This document shows, piece by piece, positions 35,001-45,790 of a stretch of DNA of 64,000 nt. Position 1 is the stretch's first letter. Each line of letters opens with the position of its first letter. Source of the stretch: Petaurus breviceps papuanus (Eukaryota; Chordata; Mammalia; Diprotodontia; Petauridae); NCBI GenBank assembly GCA_028583685.1, contig JAMXIF010001194.1:25458344-25522343 (forward strand), in the 5' to 3' direction. Position numbers and translations under genes: made by a program. The notes below the pieces were generated by a model. The model ran no database searches. It was not told the origin of the DNA and worked only from the letters and a program-made list of their open reading frames with translations.

Positions 35001-35215
35001 GAAAATGACAAATGTAGAAGGGATGTGGGAAAACTGGGATAGTAAAGCACTGTTGGTGGAGTTGTGAACTGATACAACCATTCTGGAAAGCAATTTGGAA
35101 CTACGGCCAAAGGTTTATAAAATCTTGCATACCCTTCAACCCAGCAATATCACACTAGGTCTGTATCCCAAAGAGATAAAGAAAAAAGGAAAAGGACCTA
35201 TATGCACAAAAATAT
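32050..35215 (+). mobile_element. LINE L1, ORF1-containing copy lacking most of ORF2
   Basis: Starts with an L1 5' UTR-like GGAAGGAGCCAAGATCACC. An A-rich region with four repeated AGAAGCTCACTGAAGAA-like blocks (about 33170-33440) encodes the ORF1 coiled coil. About 33660-33870 reads as the ORF1p C-terminal domain (ENCPNIVEPEGKIEMERIH, then KMKTPRNIIVKFQSSQVKEK). About 34800-35215 is the L1 3' part (GTTGGTGGAGTTGTGAACTG). Only about 700 bases separate them, so most of ORF2 is absent. Many stops and a nested SINE: inactive. Confidence 0.85.
32986..33176 (+). mobile_element. WSINE1-like SINE (family B) in L1
   Basis: AAGCTAAGTGGCACAGTGAA head, TTGAGTTCAAATTCAGCCTC B-box region, CACTTAACCCCAATTGCC then an A-rich tail. 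The near-match AAGAAATGAG(A/C)(G/A)CAA at both ends is its target duplication. Confidence 0.93.
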
Positions 35216-35221
35216 GAGAGT

Positions 35222-35822
35222 GGTATTCCTAAACTGCAGGTCTGACCATGTCAGACCCTAAATAGCCATTCAATAAACTTTAGTGGCTACCTGTAATCTC
35301 CAGGATCAAATATGAAATCAAATGAAAAATCCTCTGGCTTTTAAACCTCTTTAGAATTTGCCTGTCCCCCCCTTTCCAGTCTTCTTACATCTTCCTCCCT
35401 TCCCTCCCCCCCTTACATATTTTTGATTCTGTGACACTGGTCTCCTTGCTATTTCTTGAATAAGTCAACTCCATCTTCCTACTTTGGGCATTTTCACTGG
35501 CTATGCCCTGGGCCTGAAATGCTCTCTCTCCTCATCTCTGACTCCTGGCTTTCCTGGCTTCTTCCAGTCCAAGCTAAAGTCTCATCTTCTATAAGAAGCA
35601 TTTCCCAATCCTTAATTCTAGTCCCTTCCCTTTTTTGATTATTTCTAATTGATCCTGTATTTAGCTTGTTTGTACATATTTATTTCCATGTTATCTCCCT
35701 TAATAGAATATGAGCTGTGACAGTATTTTGCCTTTTTTTTTTGACATCTCTAGTTCTTAGAACAGTGCATGATGCATAGTAGGTACTTAATAAATTTTTA
35801 TTGACTTATTGACTGACTTTAA
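35222..35822 (+). mobile_element. LINE L2 3' end
   Basis: CTGCAGGTCTGACCATGTCA to GGTACTTAATAAATTTTTAT, followed by GACTTATTGACTGACTTT, the normal L2 terminus. Confidence 0.9.
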
Positions 35823-36449
35823 TGGTTTTCCATTTCAGGACAAGTAGATTATAAACTTTTGATTCTGATATTTTAGGCCCTTCATACACTACCTGAACCT
35901 ATAATTGTATTCCAATTTTATCTAATAATATTTTCTTTCACTCACTCTACCTTACAGGAAATCTGCCATTTTCCCTCCTTTCCTTCCTATCTTAGTACCT
36001 TTTCTCATGCCTAAAATGTGTACTACTCTGGATCTATATTTATCTTTCTGTTAGATTTCTCTAACTGTGAGAGAGGGACATTAAAATCTTCTATCTTATA
36101 ATGTTACTATCTATGTATTTTTGTAATTCATTTAATTTTTTACTTACCAATTTAGATGCTATGCCATTTAGAGAACACAAGTTTAATACTTGCAGGATGC
36201 TTATGGTTCCCTCTGTTCATAATGTGAATTTTATTTATAAAATTTTATATCTCTGTTCATAATGTGAATTGTATTTATAAAAAAATTTATTAAAAATTTT
36301 TGTTTTGTTTGATAGCATGATTGCAACTCCTTTTTTGAGTCATTTGGTACATAGGAAATTTTGTTTCAGTTTCTATGTATAACTGCTTTTTAGATGTATT
36401 ATAAACTTTTTAGATGTATTTCTTACTCCAATCTGCATCTGCTGGGTTT

Positions 36450-37135
36450 CAACTCCATAAAACCAGATGCCTTTCCTAAATTAAACTCATCACCTCTAAT
36501 CTCATCATCAAGCTGCTAGCCTTGACTGATACCACCTCCCTCTTGCCTCCTCTCTTCTGATTAGAGGACTAGACAGTGAATGCCAAACTCCTCCCAATGC
36601 TTTCTTTATACAGAGCAAAACCTGGATTTTTGGGCTCACTCCGCTCTGAATTTGCTGCTCTATCTGGTTTCAATTTGACAGAACAAGATGACCCTGACCC
36701 TAAATACCCTTTAATGTCTTTCCCACCTTTTCCTGCCTCCTGTTGTATATTGTCTCTCACCCACCCCCATTAGATTGTAAATTCCTTAAGGCAGGGGCTG
36801 TCTTTCTTTTTATTAATTGCATCCCCAGTACCCAATAGCACAGTGCCTGGCACATGTTGTTGTTCAGTCATGTATGACTCTTCATGACCCTGTGGACTAT
36901 ATTATGTGTGGGGTTGTCTTGGCAAAGATTTGGGAGTGGTTGGCCGTTTTCTTTTCCAGTGGATTAAGGCAAACAGAGGTTAAGTGACTTACTCAGGGTC
37001 ACATCGCTAGTAAGTATCTGAAGCTGGATATGAACTCAAGTCTTCCTGACTCCAGGCCCAGCGTTCTATCCACTGAGCCATCTAGCTGTCTCTGTCATAC
37101 AGAAGGCATTTAATAAATGTTTATTGGATTATTGA
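36450..37135 (+). mobile_element. LINE L2 3' end interrupted by a SINE
   Basis: CCTTAAGGCAGGGGCTGTCT to AGCACAGTGCCTGGCACATG (to about 36856), resuming after the SINE with AGAAGGCATTTAATAAATGT (about 37100). Confidence 0.8.
36857..37098 (-). mobile_element. Marsupial CORE-SINE (family A)
   Basis: TTGTTGTTCAGTCATGTATG tail through GTTAAGTGACTTACTCAGGG core to GAGCCATCTAGCTGTC head (reversed). Confidence 0.93.
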
Positions 37136-37489
37136 ATTGGATAAGCAATAGATTGTGGGATTTTGTTTTCTTCTATAACTATTTTATTCAACTAATTTAA
37201 ATCTATTCACATTTAAAACTATGAGACTTAGGTTTATATTTTTATCTAGTTGTGTCTCCAATTTTTAAAAATTAGTATTTTTGGTTCACCTTTCTTTTTT
37301 AAGTCAGTAATGTGTCCCTATGATTAAGTTTGCCTAATATACTTTGATGTAACCCTTTTCCCATAGGCTCTATTCCCCTCTTTATCCCCTCCTTCCCATT
37401 GTCAGGCTTTTCCCTAGTTCTGGAATTTTACTTAATTTATTGGTTTCTTTCTTTCATTTATTTATCTTATTGTAGCATCTATATCTATA

Positions 37490-37644
37490 GATGTCCCTTT
37501 CCTTTCCTTCAAGGGCTATCTCTATTGCTACCTCCTCCTTGAAGCCTTTCTTAATTCATAACTGAAAGTGATCCCTCCCTCATCACAATTCTTGTGTTAT
37601 ATTGCCTGGACTTCTCCTTCCTGCCTTGCATTGTGTGTGTGTGC

Positions 37645-37686
<42 letters not shown>

Positions 37687-37915
37687 ACATGTATACATAC
37701 CCTCATATATATGTATACATATATACTATATATGATTATTGTTATTTCTTCTGTTAGAAATTGTAAACTCATTGAGTGTCAGTGTCCAATCCAATAGACT
37801 ACACTAAGCATTTATTCCCTGTGTTGTATCTGTCTTTGCATTTCTAGCTTCTAGCTAGTATATGCTTTGAGTATAACCAGTACTTTTAAATATTTGTTGA
37901 ATGGAATGAATGATC
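37490..37915 (+). mobile_element. LINE L2 3' end with embedded (GT)n
   Basis: CTTGAAGCCTTTCTTAATTC to AAATATTTGTTGAATGGAAT, interrupted by a GT repeat at 37632-37684. Confidence 0.75.
37632..37684. repeat. (GT)n microsatellite
   Basis: About 26 GT units with two GC interruptions near the start. Confidence 0.97.
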
Positions 37916-38469
37916 CTTGGGTCATGAACTTGACTGAGAGAATTGAAACCTAAGATAAATGGTGAGATGGTAAGAGAGCACCTAGTTTCCTTCTATGAGT
38001 TCAAGCCATCAGACCTGAATGAACTTGTTATCTCATTTTCAATGTGTGGCACTGAAAAATTTGATAGATGTGTTTCCTAAGCTGCTCTGAAAAACTGTGG
38101 AATTAGTATAGGAGAGATGTCACAGGGCTGCAGATGAACAAATACTATTCTTATTTTCAAAAAAGAGAAGATGGGGGTTTCATACTACATGCCATATACC
38201 TTGATTTGCTTCCTAGCAAAATGCTATTACTAAAGAGATGGTTTAGGAGGACTAAGAAAGGGGATTGGTAATCACTAAAAACTAGCATTGGTTTTCAAGA
38301 AAAAAAATCAAGCCAAATTTTTTTTGATGGGGTTATTAGACTAGCAGATAAGAGGAATGTCATAGACATAATATACAGAGTATACCAGTATATTAAGGTA
38401 TATATGCTAATGTTTATTTTTATATATGCATATTACACAGAAGCATATTAGTGATGGAATCCTAATAAA

Positions 38470-39145
38470 GTTGCCCCCAGCCCCAATATTCTAACTTCAT
38501 TATAGACCTGGCCCCATTGAACAGCAGGCCCACTGTACTTACCTCCCCTCACCTACCCCCGCCCCATGTCCTAACTTCTTCATATATGCCTCACTGCTCA
38601 CTAGAACAAGTGTTTCCCTGAACTCTCAGCTCCCACAGAAACAGCAGGTGTGTCCATGTGATGGGAACCCAGCTACTGCTGCCTTTACCTAGTCACTGCC
38701 CCCAGACCCATTCCCACAAAAACAGGTATGTTTTTGTATTCAATCACAATCACATCATCCATCTAGCCCAAGACAGGACAACAATATCTATCTTGACCAG
38801 ATAGGACCACAATAGCTAGCCAATTAAGAGGGCAGCATGACCAGAATGTTTAACCACCAAACCATAGATGGGACCTAATCCCTTAACAAACCCCTCCTGC
38901 CTTTTAAATATTCATGATTTCTGTTATGTAATTGCATCTTTACCCTGTAAAAATCCATCTTACTTTCTCTGAAGTTTCTGGTTCCTCTTGGAATTTAGTC
39001 TGCTTCATGAGAAGTGTCAATCTCAATAAATATCTATACTTGGATTACAGGTAGTCTGACTTTGATTCTTTGAGATGTTTCCACCACAAGACATCATGAA
39101 ACTGAAACAGTTTTTGGGTGGGCAGAGCTCCCACCTCAACATTAG
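38470..39145 (+). mobile_element. Solo LTR, gammaretrovirus-like (fossil)
   Basis: About 670 bases beginning TGCCCCCAGCCCC, with AATAAA at about 39025, a U5-like TTTGATTCTTTGAGATG stretch and an end near CTCCCACCTCAACA. No internal retroviral genes adjoin it. Ends are approximate because no clear target duplication was seen. Confidence 0.65.
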
Positions 39146-39399
39146 TATATGTAAAAAAAAGTATATAGAGTTCATATAAATAAAATAAGTAAATATGTAG
39201 TATGTAAATATTTATTTATATAGACTACCATGCAAAAAAATACTAATACATTAGGTTAAAATTGTACTATGAGTTTTGATATACCCATTTTTGGATTTTA
39301 TCAAAGGATATAAAACTTTTCTCAATTGTTTCTTACCAATAAGATGAAAGATAGACTGACAAGATTATTCAGAACTGGTCCTATTACGTTATTCTGCTT

Positions 39400-39990
39400 T
39401 TCAAGAACCTTTAAAACTGTTCTTAACATGTCTCTAGTCTGTTTTTTTGAGGCTTATTTTCACATTATTCTCCTTTTGCACACTCTTGTTTCTGTAAAAC
39501 TTGTCTCCTTCCTGTTTTCATCTCCTACCTCCTACCTCCCACCTCCCACCTTCTACCTCCATGTCTTTGCAAAACTTACCCCTAAGACTAGAATCTATTC
39601 CTTCTTCATCATTGTCTCTTAATAAGCATCAAGGTTCAGAGGCTCAGGGGGCAACTTCTTATGTTGTTTTTTTCTGAACTCCCTAGCTGTTGGAGTATAC
39701 TTCCTCCTCTGATAATCACTTATATATTGATCTATTTACCTGTTTTTTCTCACTAGTAGAATATAAGCCTACTGAGGTGGGCAGATAGAGAGCACTGGGC
39801 CCAGAGTCAGAAAGACCTGAGTTCAAATAAGCTTGGAGAAGGAAATGACAAACCACTCCAGTTTCTTTGCCAAGAAAACCCCAAATGGGGTCATGAAGAG
39901 TCAAACATGATTGAAATAAGTGAACAACAAACAGCAACAATATCTCTAGTGGCAAGCACAGTGTCTCATACATAATAAAGTGTTTAATCA
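39400..39990 (+). mobile_element. LINE L2 with nested SINE
   Basis: L2 3' region, including a short CCTCCTACCTCCCACC repeat near 39525, ending GTGTTTAATCAATGCTTGCT. A plus-strand family A SINE lies inside. Confidence 0.7.
39777..39945 (+). mobile_element. Marsupial CORE-SINE (family A), internally deleted
   Basis: Head GTGGGCAGATAGAGAGCACT, then GAAAGACCTGAGTTCAAATA, directly joined to the tail AGGAAATGACAAACCACTCC. The CORE segment is missing. Confidence 0.88.
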
Positions 39991-40489
39991 ATGCTTGCTA
40001 GATTGGATTGGAATCAGTCCCAGACAATGGTGGTTAATATAGAAATAAGCTAGAGAGAGGTCTCACTGGAGTGCCCCAGGGGCTCTGTCCTTAATCTTAT
40101 TCTACACAAGATATTTACCAATGACGGAGATGATGGCATAAATGGTATACCAATTAAATCATAGAGGAATATGTAATATCTTGGATGATACAATCTAAAT
40201 TAAAAATATCTTAATAGTCTATACTGATGAACTGAATCTAGTAAGATAAAATATAATAATGATAAAGACACACTTTTTTTTAAACAAATCAGGTGTTTGA
40301 GGGTAGGAAGGGGGAGGAATGGTTAGACAAAACTTCATGTAAAAAAAGTTGGGGGTTCTAGTGGATTTCATCTTGAATGTAAGTTAATGTTGGGATGTAA
40401 CCAAAAGAGCTGTTGTAATCCTAGGCTGTATTAGAAGTGAGGGAAGTGATAGTTCCACTGTGTTTAGTCCTGGCAACAACAACCAAACC

Positions 40490-40545
40490 ATTACCACTAC
40501 CACCACCACCACCACCACCACTGCCACTGCCAACACCACCACAGC
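40490..40545. repeat. (CCA)n microsatellite
   Basis: CCACCACCACCACCACCA with CTG interruptions. Confidence 0.93.
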
Positions 40546-40547
40546 TA

Positions 40548-40800
40548 GAATTTGCATAGTCCTCTGAGGTTTGCAAAGTGCTTTACATATCTTATCTCAT
40601 TTGATCCTCACAAAAGTCCAGTGAGGTAGATGCTATTATTATCTTCATTTTACAGATGAGGAAACTGATGCCTGGGCGTTATATGTCTTGTCTTCCAGTA
40701 GGTAAGTAAGAAAGGCTTTGAACTCACATCTGAATTCAAATAGAGTTTTCCTAACCCCAAGGCCAGCACTCTATTCACTGTACTACATTGTAGCTGCTAG
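40548..40800 (-). mobile_element. MIR SINE, full length
   Basis: CAAAGTGCTTTACATATCTT, CATTTTACAGATGAGGAAAC, then GAACTCACATCTGAATTC and the head, all reversed. Confidence 0.9.
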
Positions 40801-41335
40801 ATCATGTTAATTTTTAATATTGTGTTTTGTTCTGGGTTCCATATTTTAGGAATAATGTTGATGAATTAGAGGACATATTAGAGCACAGAGATTGGGGGTA
40901 GTGAGAGATGTGGAATAGATGTCAAAGAGGAATCATGTGGGGTCTAGGACTCATGTGGGAGCTTTCTGAGGATCAGTTACAAGTACTGAGTATGTTTAAC
41001 CTGAAGAAAAGAAGATGTAAGGAGCTATGAAATTTGTTTTCAAGTATTTGAAAGAGGCATTAGACTTCTTTTGCTTGGACCAGGAGGGCAAACATAGGAG
41101 CAATTTGTGGAAATTACAGAGGCTGGGTTAGGTTTGGTATACAGAAAAACTTCCCAATAATCAAAGCAGCTCCAAAGTGAAATGAGGTACCCCTAGGAGG
41201 TGGTTCTTCCCCCATCTTGGCTTTTCAAGCAAAGGTTGGATGGGCATACTTGCTAATTACATTGTAGAGAGAGTCTTCAAATTCAGATGGGATTCTGAGG
41301 TCCCTTCCAGCTCTGTGAATCTGTGATTCTAATTT

Positions 41336-41988
41336 CTTGTTTAAATTTCACTTACAATGCTATGTTGTTTGTGAAGAATATAGGCTCCTTCAGCAAACAG
41401 CAGAACTCCAGAACTGAAGCAATGTGGGAGTATGGGAGACCTTGCTGGGACTGTTACTCTGTGTAAATGTCAGGTTACTATGAGTCAGATGCTTCCTTGG
41501 GAAAAGCGGATGGGTAGGGGCTGTTTCTTTAAGAGTAAAGTGGGAGATTACTTCCCTTGATTACAGAGAACTCAGGCTCAGGATTCCTATCTCTGTGGAG
41601 TCTTCCCGGTCTTTTCCTGTGTTAACACAGGAAATGGAGGAAAGGTCTGAGAGAAGAGAAGAAAACCTTGGGGAATTAACTGGGGCAGAAAGTCACCAGA
41701 CAATTCAGCTCTTTTAATAGTAAAAAAAAGATATATTTTGTTACACAGCTCTTAGACTGTCCATCGTGATAATGACTGGTGCTGTATTTTCACTTGTATA
41801 TGCAACTCAGCACCTTCTCTGAAATGTATAATCTTGAGAGTTTCATAGAATACTGACAAATTAAGACACAGGCAGGATTTGAATGCTAGTCTTTAGGGCT
41901 CCAAAACAGGCTCTTTATCCAGTCCGTCTTGGTGGTGCTCTAGAGACAGATTCTCTATAAACATTTGACTTCATACTTTTAATGTCCC
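41336..41988. other. No gene seen; unique-looking DNA
   Basis: Includes a short hairpin TTCCTGTGTTAACACAGGAA at 41615-41634. No repeat family or exon recognised. Confidence 0.45.
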
Positions 41989-42370
41989 ATCTTTGGTCAA
42001 CTACCAATGAGTCGATACATTCTTGGAGGAAATGGACCACATTGTTACTGATATTCTATCTAGAAATGAAATCAGAAGGCAAGAAGAAGTTGAAGGTAAA
42101 TAGAGCCAAAGGAATGGTTCTATCCTGTGCCAAAAGGCAATAGCAAACAACATTTCATGGGATACCTGTTCATCCCCCTGCAGTGTTCACAGTGAGTGTA
42201 AGCAGACCACCCTGAAATCAACTTAGAGGATGAAGATGCAGATTGTGTTGCATGAAGAATTTGACAAATTCCTCTAAAGAAAGTCAACATTGACACTGAT
42301 ACTTAGTGTCTTGAATATGAAGATAGGCACAGGAAAAGGCAGTAAAAATGTATCAGAAAATATATTTTAG

Positions 42371-42540
42371 GGGTTGCTAGGTGGCGCAGTAAATAGAGCA
42401 CCAGCCCTGGAGTCAGGAGGATCTGAATTCATAATCCAGCCTCACACACTTAATACAAAAACTAGCCATGTGACCCTGGGCAAGTCCCTTAACCCCAATT
42501 GCCCTCCAAAAAGCAAAAACAAAAAAACAAACAAAAAAAG
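42371..42540 (+). mobile_element. WSINE1-like SINE (family B), young
   Basis: GGTTGCTAGGTGGCGCAGTA head, full body, then a CAAAAAACAAACAAAAAAAG tail. Flanked by a perfect 14-bp duplication AAAATATATTTTAG (42357-42370 and 42541-42554), so a fairly recent insertion. Confidence 0.96.
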
Positions 42541-43189
42541 AAAATATATTTTAGTACTAAAAAATAAAAGATGCTAAAACATTGTACGTAGTTTAGAAGT
42601 CTGTACATTATAAATATTTTCTTCAAAAAGAGTTTGAAAGAGCTGCATGTGGTGAAGACTGGAGCAACCTCACAAAAAGTGAAATTGGACTATACAATCA
42701 CAGCAGGGAATGACTTGGGAGTAATTTTAGAGTCAGCTTTCTGGGCAGTCAGATCATCAACTTGTTGGATCAAAGGTCAAAAATCAATATCAAATTGGAA
42801 GGAAGGATAAAAACAAGAATATACTTCAGCCAATCAGAGCAACTCTAATTGGACTTGTTAAACTAGCTATTGACTCTGCAAAATGGAAAATTGGGGAAAA
42901 AGACAATGGGTTTATCACATACTTAGAAAGAAATGTTTTTGTACCTAGAAAATTTAAACCAATGCAAAACAGTGGCCAAAATGAGGAAGTAGAATGAGCT
43001 GAGAAATCACCTCATCCAGCAAACACTTGATGGCATTGTATGTGGAGAGATTGTCAGCTGAGGACAGCATGAGTACTAGTTCATTTTTAAAATATTGTGG
43101 GGGAGGATGAACCCTATTATTCTATGAAACTAGTGAAAAACAGTGGAGGGTAAATGAGTCCATAGAAAGAGCTTGGTTGGCTGCTCCAG

Positions 43190-43590
43190 ACAGAATTCCC
43201 CTTCAGTGCTGGGCTCCCAGCTCCCAACACTGGCATACTTATTGTCCCTCACATATGACATCTCATCTTCCATCTCTATGCCATCACAACTGTCCTGCTG
43301 CTTTCCTTCTCTACTTCTGTCTCTTAGTTTCTTGGGCCTTCAACAATCACCTCAAATCTTGCCTTCTGAAAGAAGCCTTTCCAGGTCACCCTAGCTGCTA
43401 GTGCCTTCCTCTCTGAGACCAACTTGGTATATATTTTATACGTAACTAGTTATTTGCAGGTTGTCTCACTCATTAGAATGAAAGATTTTTGAGGGCAGGG
43501 ACAAAAATGTTTTTGTCTTTGTATCTTCAGCACTTAGCATAGTACTTGATACATGGTAAACATTTATTAAATGCTTGATGACTGACATTT
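43190..43590 (+). mobile_element. LINE L2 3' end
   Basis: CTTCTGAAAGAAGCCTTTCC to AGCACTTAGCATAGTACTTG and TTATTAAATGCTTGATGACT. Confidence 0.85.
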
Positions 43591-43854
43591 CTTCCAGTAT
43601 AGCCATAAGTCAATGAAACCAGAAAGAGGAAAACAAATACATGTGAAATAAAATAACTCTGTTAGCATTTATATAGCAATCTATTTTCATTAGCAATGAT
43701 AAGGGAGCTACCAGATTTGGCCTCTGCATTTTTCAGTGTCTGATTCGAGGAAGCTATAATTGTACAGGAAGAACAGCTGGACCTGACCAAAAACCTGTAT
43801 ACTAGAGTTGATAAATTGAAAAAAAAAACGTTTAGAGTACTTTGGGTCATAGAT

Positions 43855-43990
43855 TTAGGGTTGGAAGGGACATTAAAAATCATCTAGTCCAATGCCCTCG
43901 TCTTTATTAATTTGGAAATGAGACTCAAATAGGTTAAGTGACTTGTCCAGGGTTACACAGGTACTAAGTAGTAGAGCTGGCATTGACTTT
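43855..43990 (-). mobile_element. MIR-like SINE
   Basis: ATTTGGAAATGAGACTCAAA and GTGACTTGTCCAGGGTTACA, reversed core. Confidence 0.6.
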
Positions 43991-44352
43991 CAAGATCTCT
44001 CAAAGAAGAAGAAGATTCTGTAAGATGGAAAAGATCACAAATGACACTATGAGCAAAAAAGGCTGAGTAAGAAGACATCTACACCATAGATCTTCACTCT
44101 TACTTTCTCTTCTCTATAAATCTTATGAGAATATTATATGCATATGTTAAAGATATACTTGATGAAAACATAAAATAGACAAGACTTCTGCAATTTTCTA
44201 TGGGAAGCTTCATTTTAAATTACAGAAATGAAAAACTATTTTAAACAATATAAGGTCTAACTGTGTCTGTTAATTATGAAAAAAAAAACTTGACTCAGTA
44301 GAACAAGATATAGCCTCAAATTCATCCTTAAACAAGAAGCCTTATTTTCCTG

Positions 44353-45215
44353 TGCTAAAGTTTCACACACGCACACACACACACACACACACGTAATTCA
44401 ATAACATTTGCTTCCATGGAAATCAACTTTGTTCAATGATCCTTTGATCATCAATCTCAAGCAAAACAACAAAAAAAACATATTCTGACTAAAGATGTAA
44501 CACTTATGAGAGGATGTACTGTATCAAGTCCAAAAAGAGGAGGAATTATCTATGGGGACATCTAGATACATGCTTACTGATCACACTGTGCAAAGTAAGT
44601 AACTTGCCCTCTCTTGAAATCCACAGACACTCAAAACAGATCAGCCTAGGCATCCATTGAGGAAACATAAAGTGAATAAAAAACATATTTTATCCACATT
44701 ATCACATGAAGTTGGAGGAGGGACCCTTTTATTTATTCTATCAGCAAAAATACTTTGTATAAGCATGGTAGATGGGACCCAGAATTAACTAGGGGGAGAA
44801 GAGCGGGCTGGATCAGATTTGGTGTGGTATTTTTAATCGTCCCAAGCCTTTTCTTGCCAGAAAAGGCACCAATATCTTTTCTCCCAATGCTACTATATGC
44901 TTATGAACTGTGGAGCCATAGCAGATCAGAAGACTTGAAAAGACTCAGACACTTCTTAGCTGAGTGACCCTGGGCTTACCCAGTGGATTTCAAGAGAGGG
45001 CAAGTTACTTACTTAGCGCAGTGTGATCAGCAAGCATGTATCTAGATATCCCCATAGACAATTCCTCTTCTTTTTGGACTGGACACAGTATATCCTCTCA
45101 TAAGTGTTACATCTTTAGTCAGAATATCTTTTTTTTTTTTTTTGCTTTGTTTGATATTGATAATCAAAGGATCATGGAACAAAGTTGATTTCCATAAAAG
45201 CAAATGTTATTGAAT

Positions 45216-45256
<41 letters not shown>

Positions 45257-45264
45257 CTTTAGCA
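44353..45264. repeat. Large inverted repeat (arms about 270-280 bp, spacer about 360 bp)
   Basis: Arm 1 (44353-44624) and arm 2 (44983-45264) are reverse complements over their length, including (CA)n in arm 1 and (TG)n in arm 2. Shared blocks include ATTCAATAACATTTGCTT, GATGTAACACTTATGAGAGG and TTGCCCTCTCTTGAAATCCA. By eye they differ at roughly one base in ten, plus microsatellite length. The spacer carries the RTE RT fragment. Confidence 0.93.
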
Positions 45265-45269
45265 TAGGA

Positions 45270-45430
45270 AATGACACCTTTTGTTTACCTCAATTTCCTT
45301 AACTTTAAAGTGGGGATGATAAGAGTACCTAGTTCCTAGGGTTGTTGTGATGATCAAATGATACAGTGTGTGTAAACCACTTATCACAGTACCTGGCACA
45401 TGGTAATCTCTATATAAATGCTAATTATTA
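45270..45430 (+). mobile_element. MIR SINE 3' part
   Basis: TTTACCTCAATTTCCTTAAC, GTTGTTGTGATGATCAAATG, ACAGTACCTGGCACATGGTA. Confidence 0.85.
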
Positions 45431-45469
45431 TGACTATTAATTGCAGATGACTCAAAGGATAATGAAAAT

Positions 45470-45790
45470 GTGTATGAATCAGAGCATCTGGGTTTGAATT
45501 CCAATTCTGTCACAACCTGGCACCTAACCTCTCTGGACCTCAGTATTTTTTTTTTTTTTAGCAATCAGGGTTAAGTAACTCGCTCAAGGTTACATGGCCA
45601 GTTACCGGTATTTCTGGGTGTGGTGCTGAGTATCTGAGCCCGGGATTCGATCTCCAGGTCATCCCGACACTGGAGCCGGTGCTCTTACTCGCTGTGCTAC
45701 CTGGCCACCCCCTGGACCTCAATTTCTTAATCTGTAAAACTAGGGAATTGAACCAGCTGACCTTTAAAGTCATGATCAGCTCTAAATCTA
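45470..45790 (+). mobile_element. MIR SINE split by a younger SINE
   Basis: CATCTGGGTTTGAATTCCAA to ACCTCTCTGGACCTCAGTAT, then after the insertion CTCAATTTCTTAATCTGTAA to ATGATCAGCTCTAAATCTA. Confidence 0.82.
45545..45711 (-). mobile_element. tRNA-derived SINE, family C, type-1 monomer
   Basis: T-run tail, GGTTAAGTAACTCGCTCAAG, type-1 TATTTCTGGGTGTGGTGCTG, B-box region GGGATTCGATCTCC (plus-strand spelling) and a CCAGGTAGCACAGCG head (minus). Flanked by CTGGACCTCA on both sides as target duplication. Confidence 0.93.

Larger units (their letters stand above)
35990..37480 (-). mobile_element. LINE L1 ORF2 fragment, split by an L2
   Basis: AATCTTCTATCTTATAATGT and ACTTACCAATTTAGATGCTA (36080-36180), continuing after 37140, read as the reverse complement of L1 ORF2 endonuclease/RT sequence. 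An L2 (about 36450-37135) lies between. It contains a 40-base tandem duplication at 36212-36251 and 36252-36291. Confidence 0.55.
37916..41335 (+). mobile_element. LINE L3/CR1, plus strand, in three blocks
   Basis: Blocks at about 37916-38425, 39990-40490 and 40800-41335 are in L3 order. The middle block reads as a decayed RT (QGLCP...LILFYTRYLP), and the last ends with GGTCCCTTCCAGCTCTGTGA, the L3 3' end. Between them lie a solo LTR, an L2 with a SINE, a CCA repeat and a MIR. Probably one copy broken by later insertions. Confidence 0.7.
41990..44980 (+). mobile_element. RTE-like LINE remnant
   Basis: Near 42756-42815 the frame reads SDHQLVGSKVKNQ, matching the SDHR.V endonuclease motif of RTE-clade LINEs. 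Near 44858-44965 it reads LPMLLYAYELWSHSRSEDLK, matching the conserved LLYG.E.W segment near the RT C-terminus. Interrupted by a family B SINE (42371), an L2 (about 43190-43590) and a MIR (about 43855). Stops throughout: inactive. The RTE clade is the expected mobiliser of the family A SINE tail. Confidence 0.65.

Noticed and set aside
37551-37797. Cysteine/valine-rich and histidine/threonine-rich frames
   Set aside because: Direct translation of the (GT)n microsatellite.
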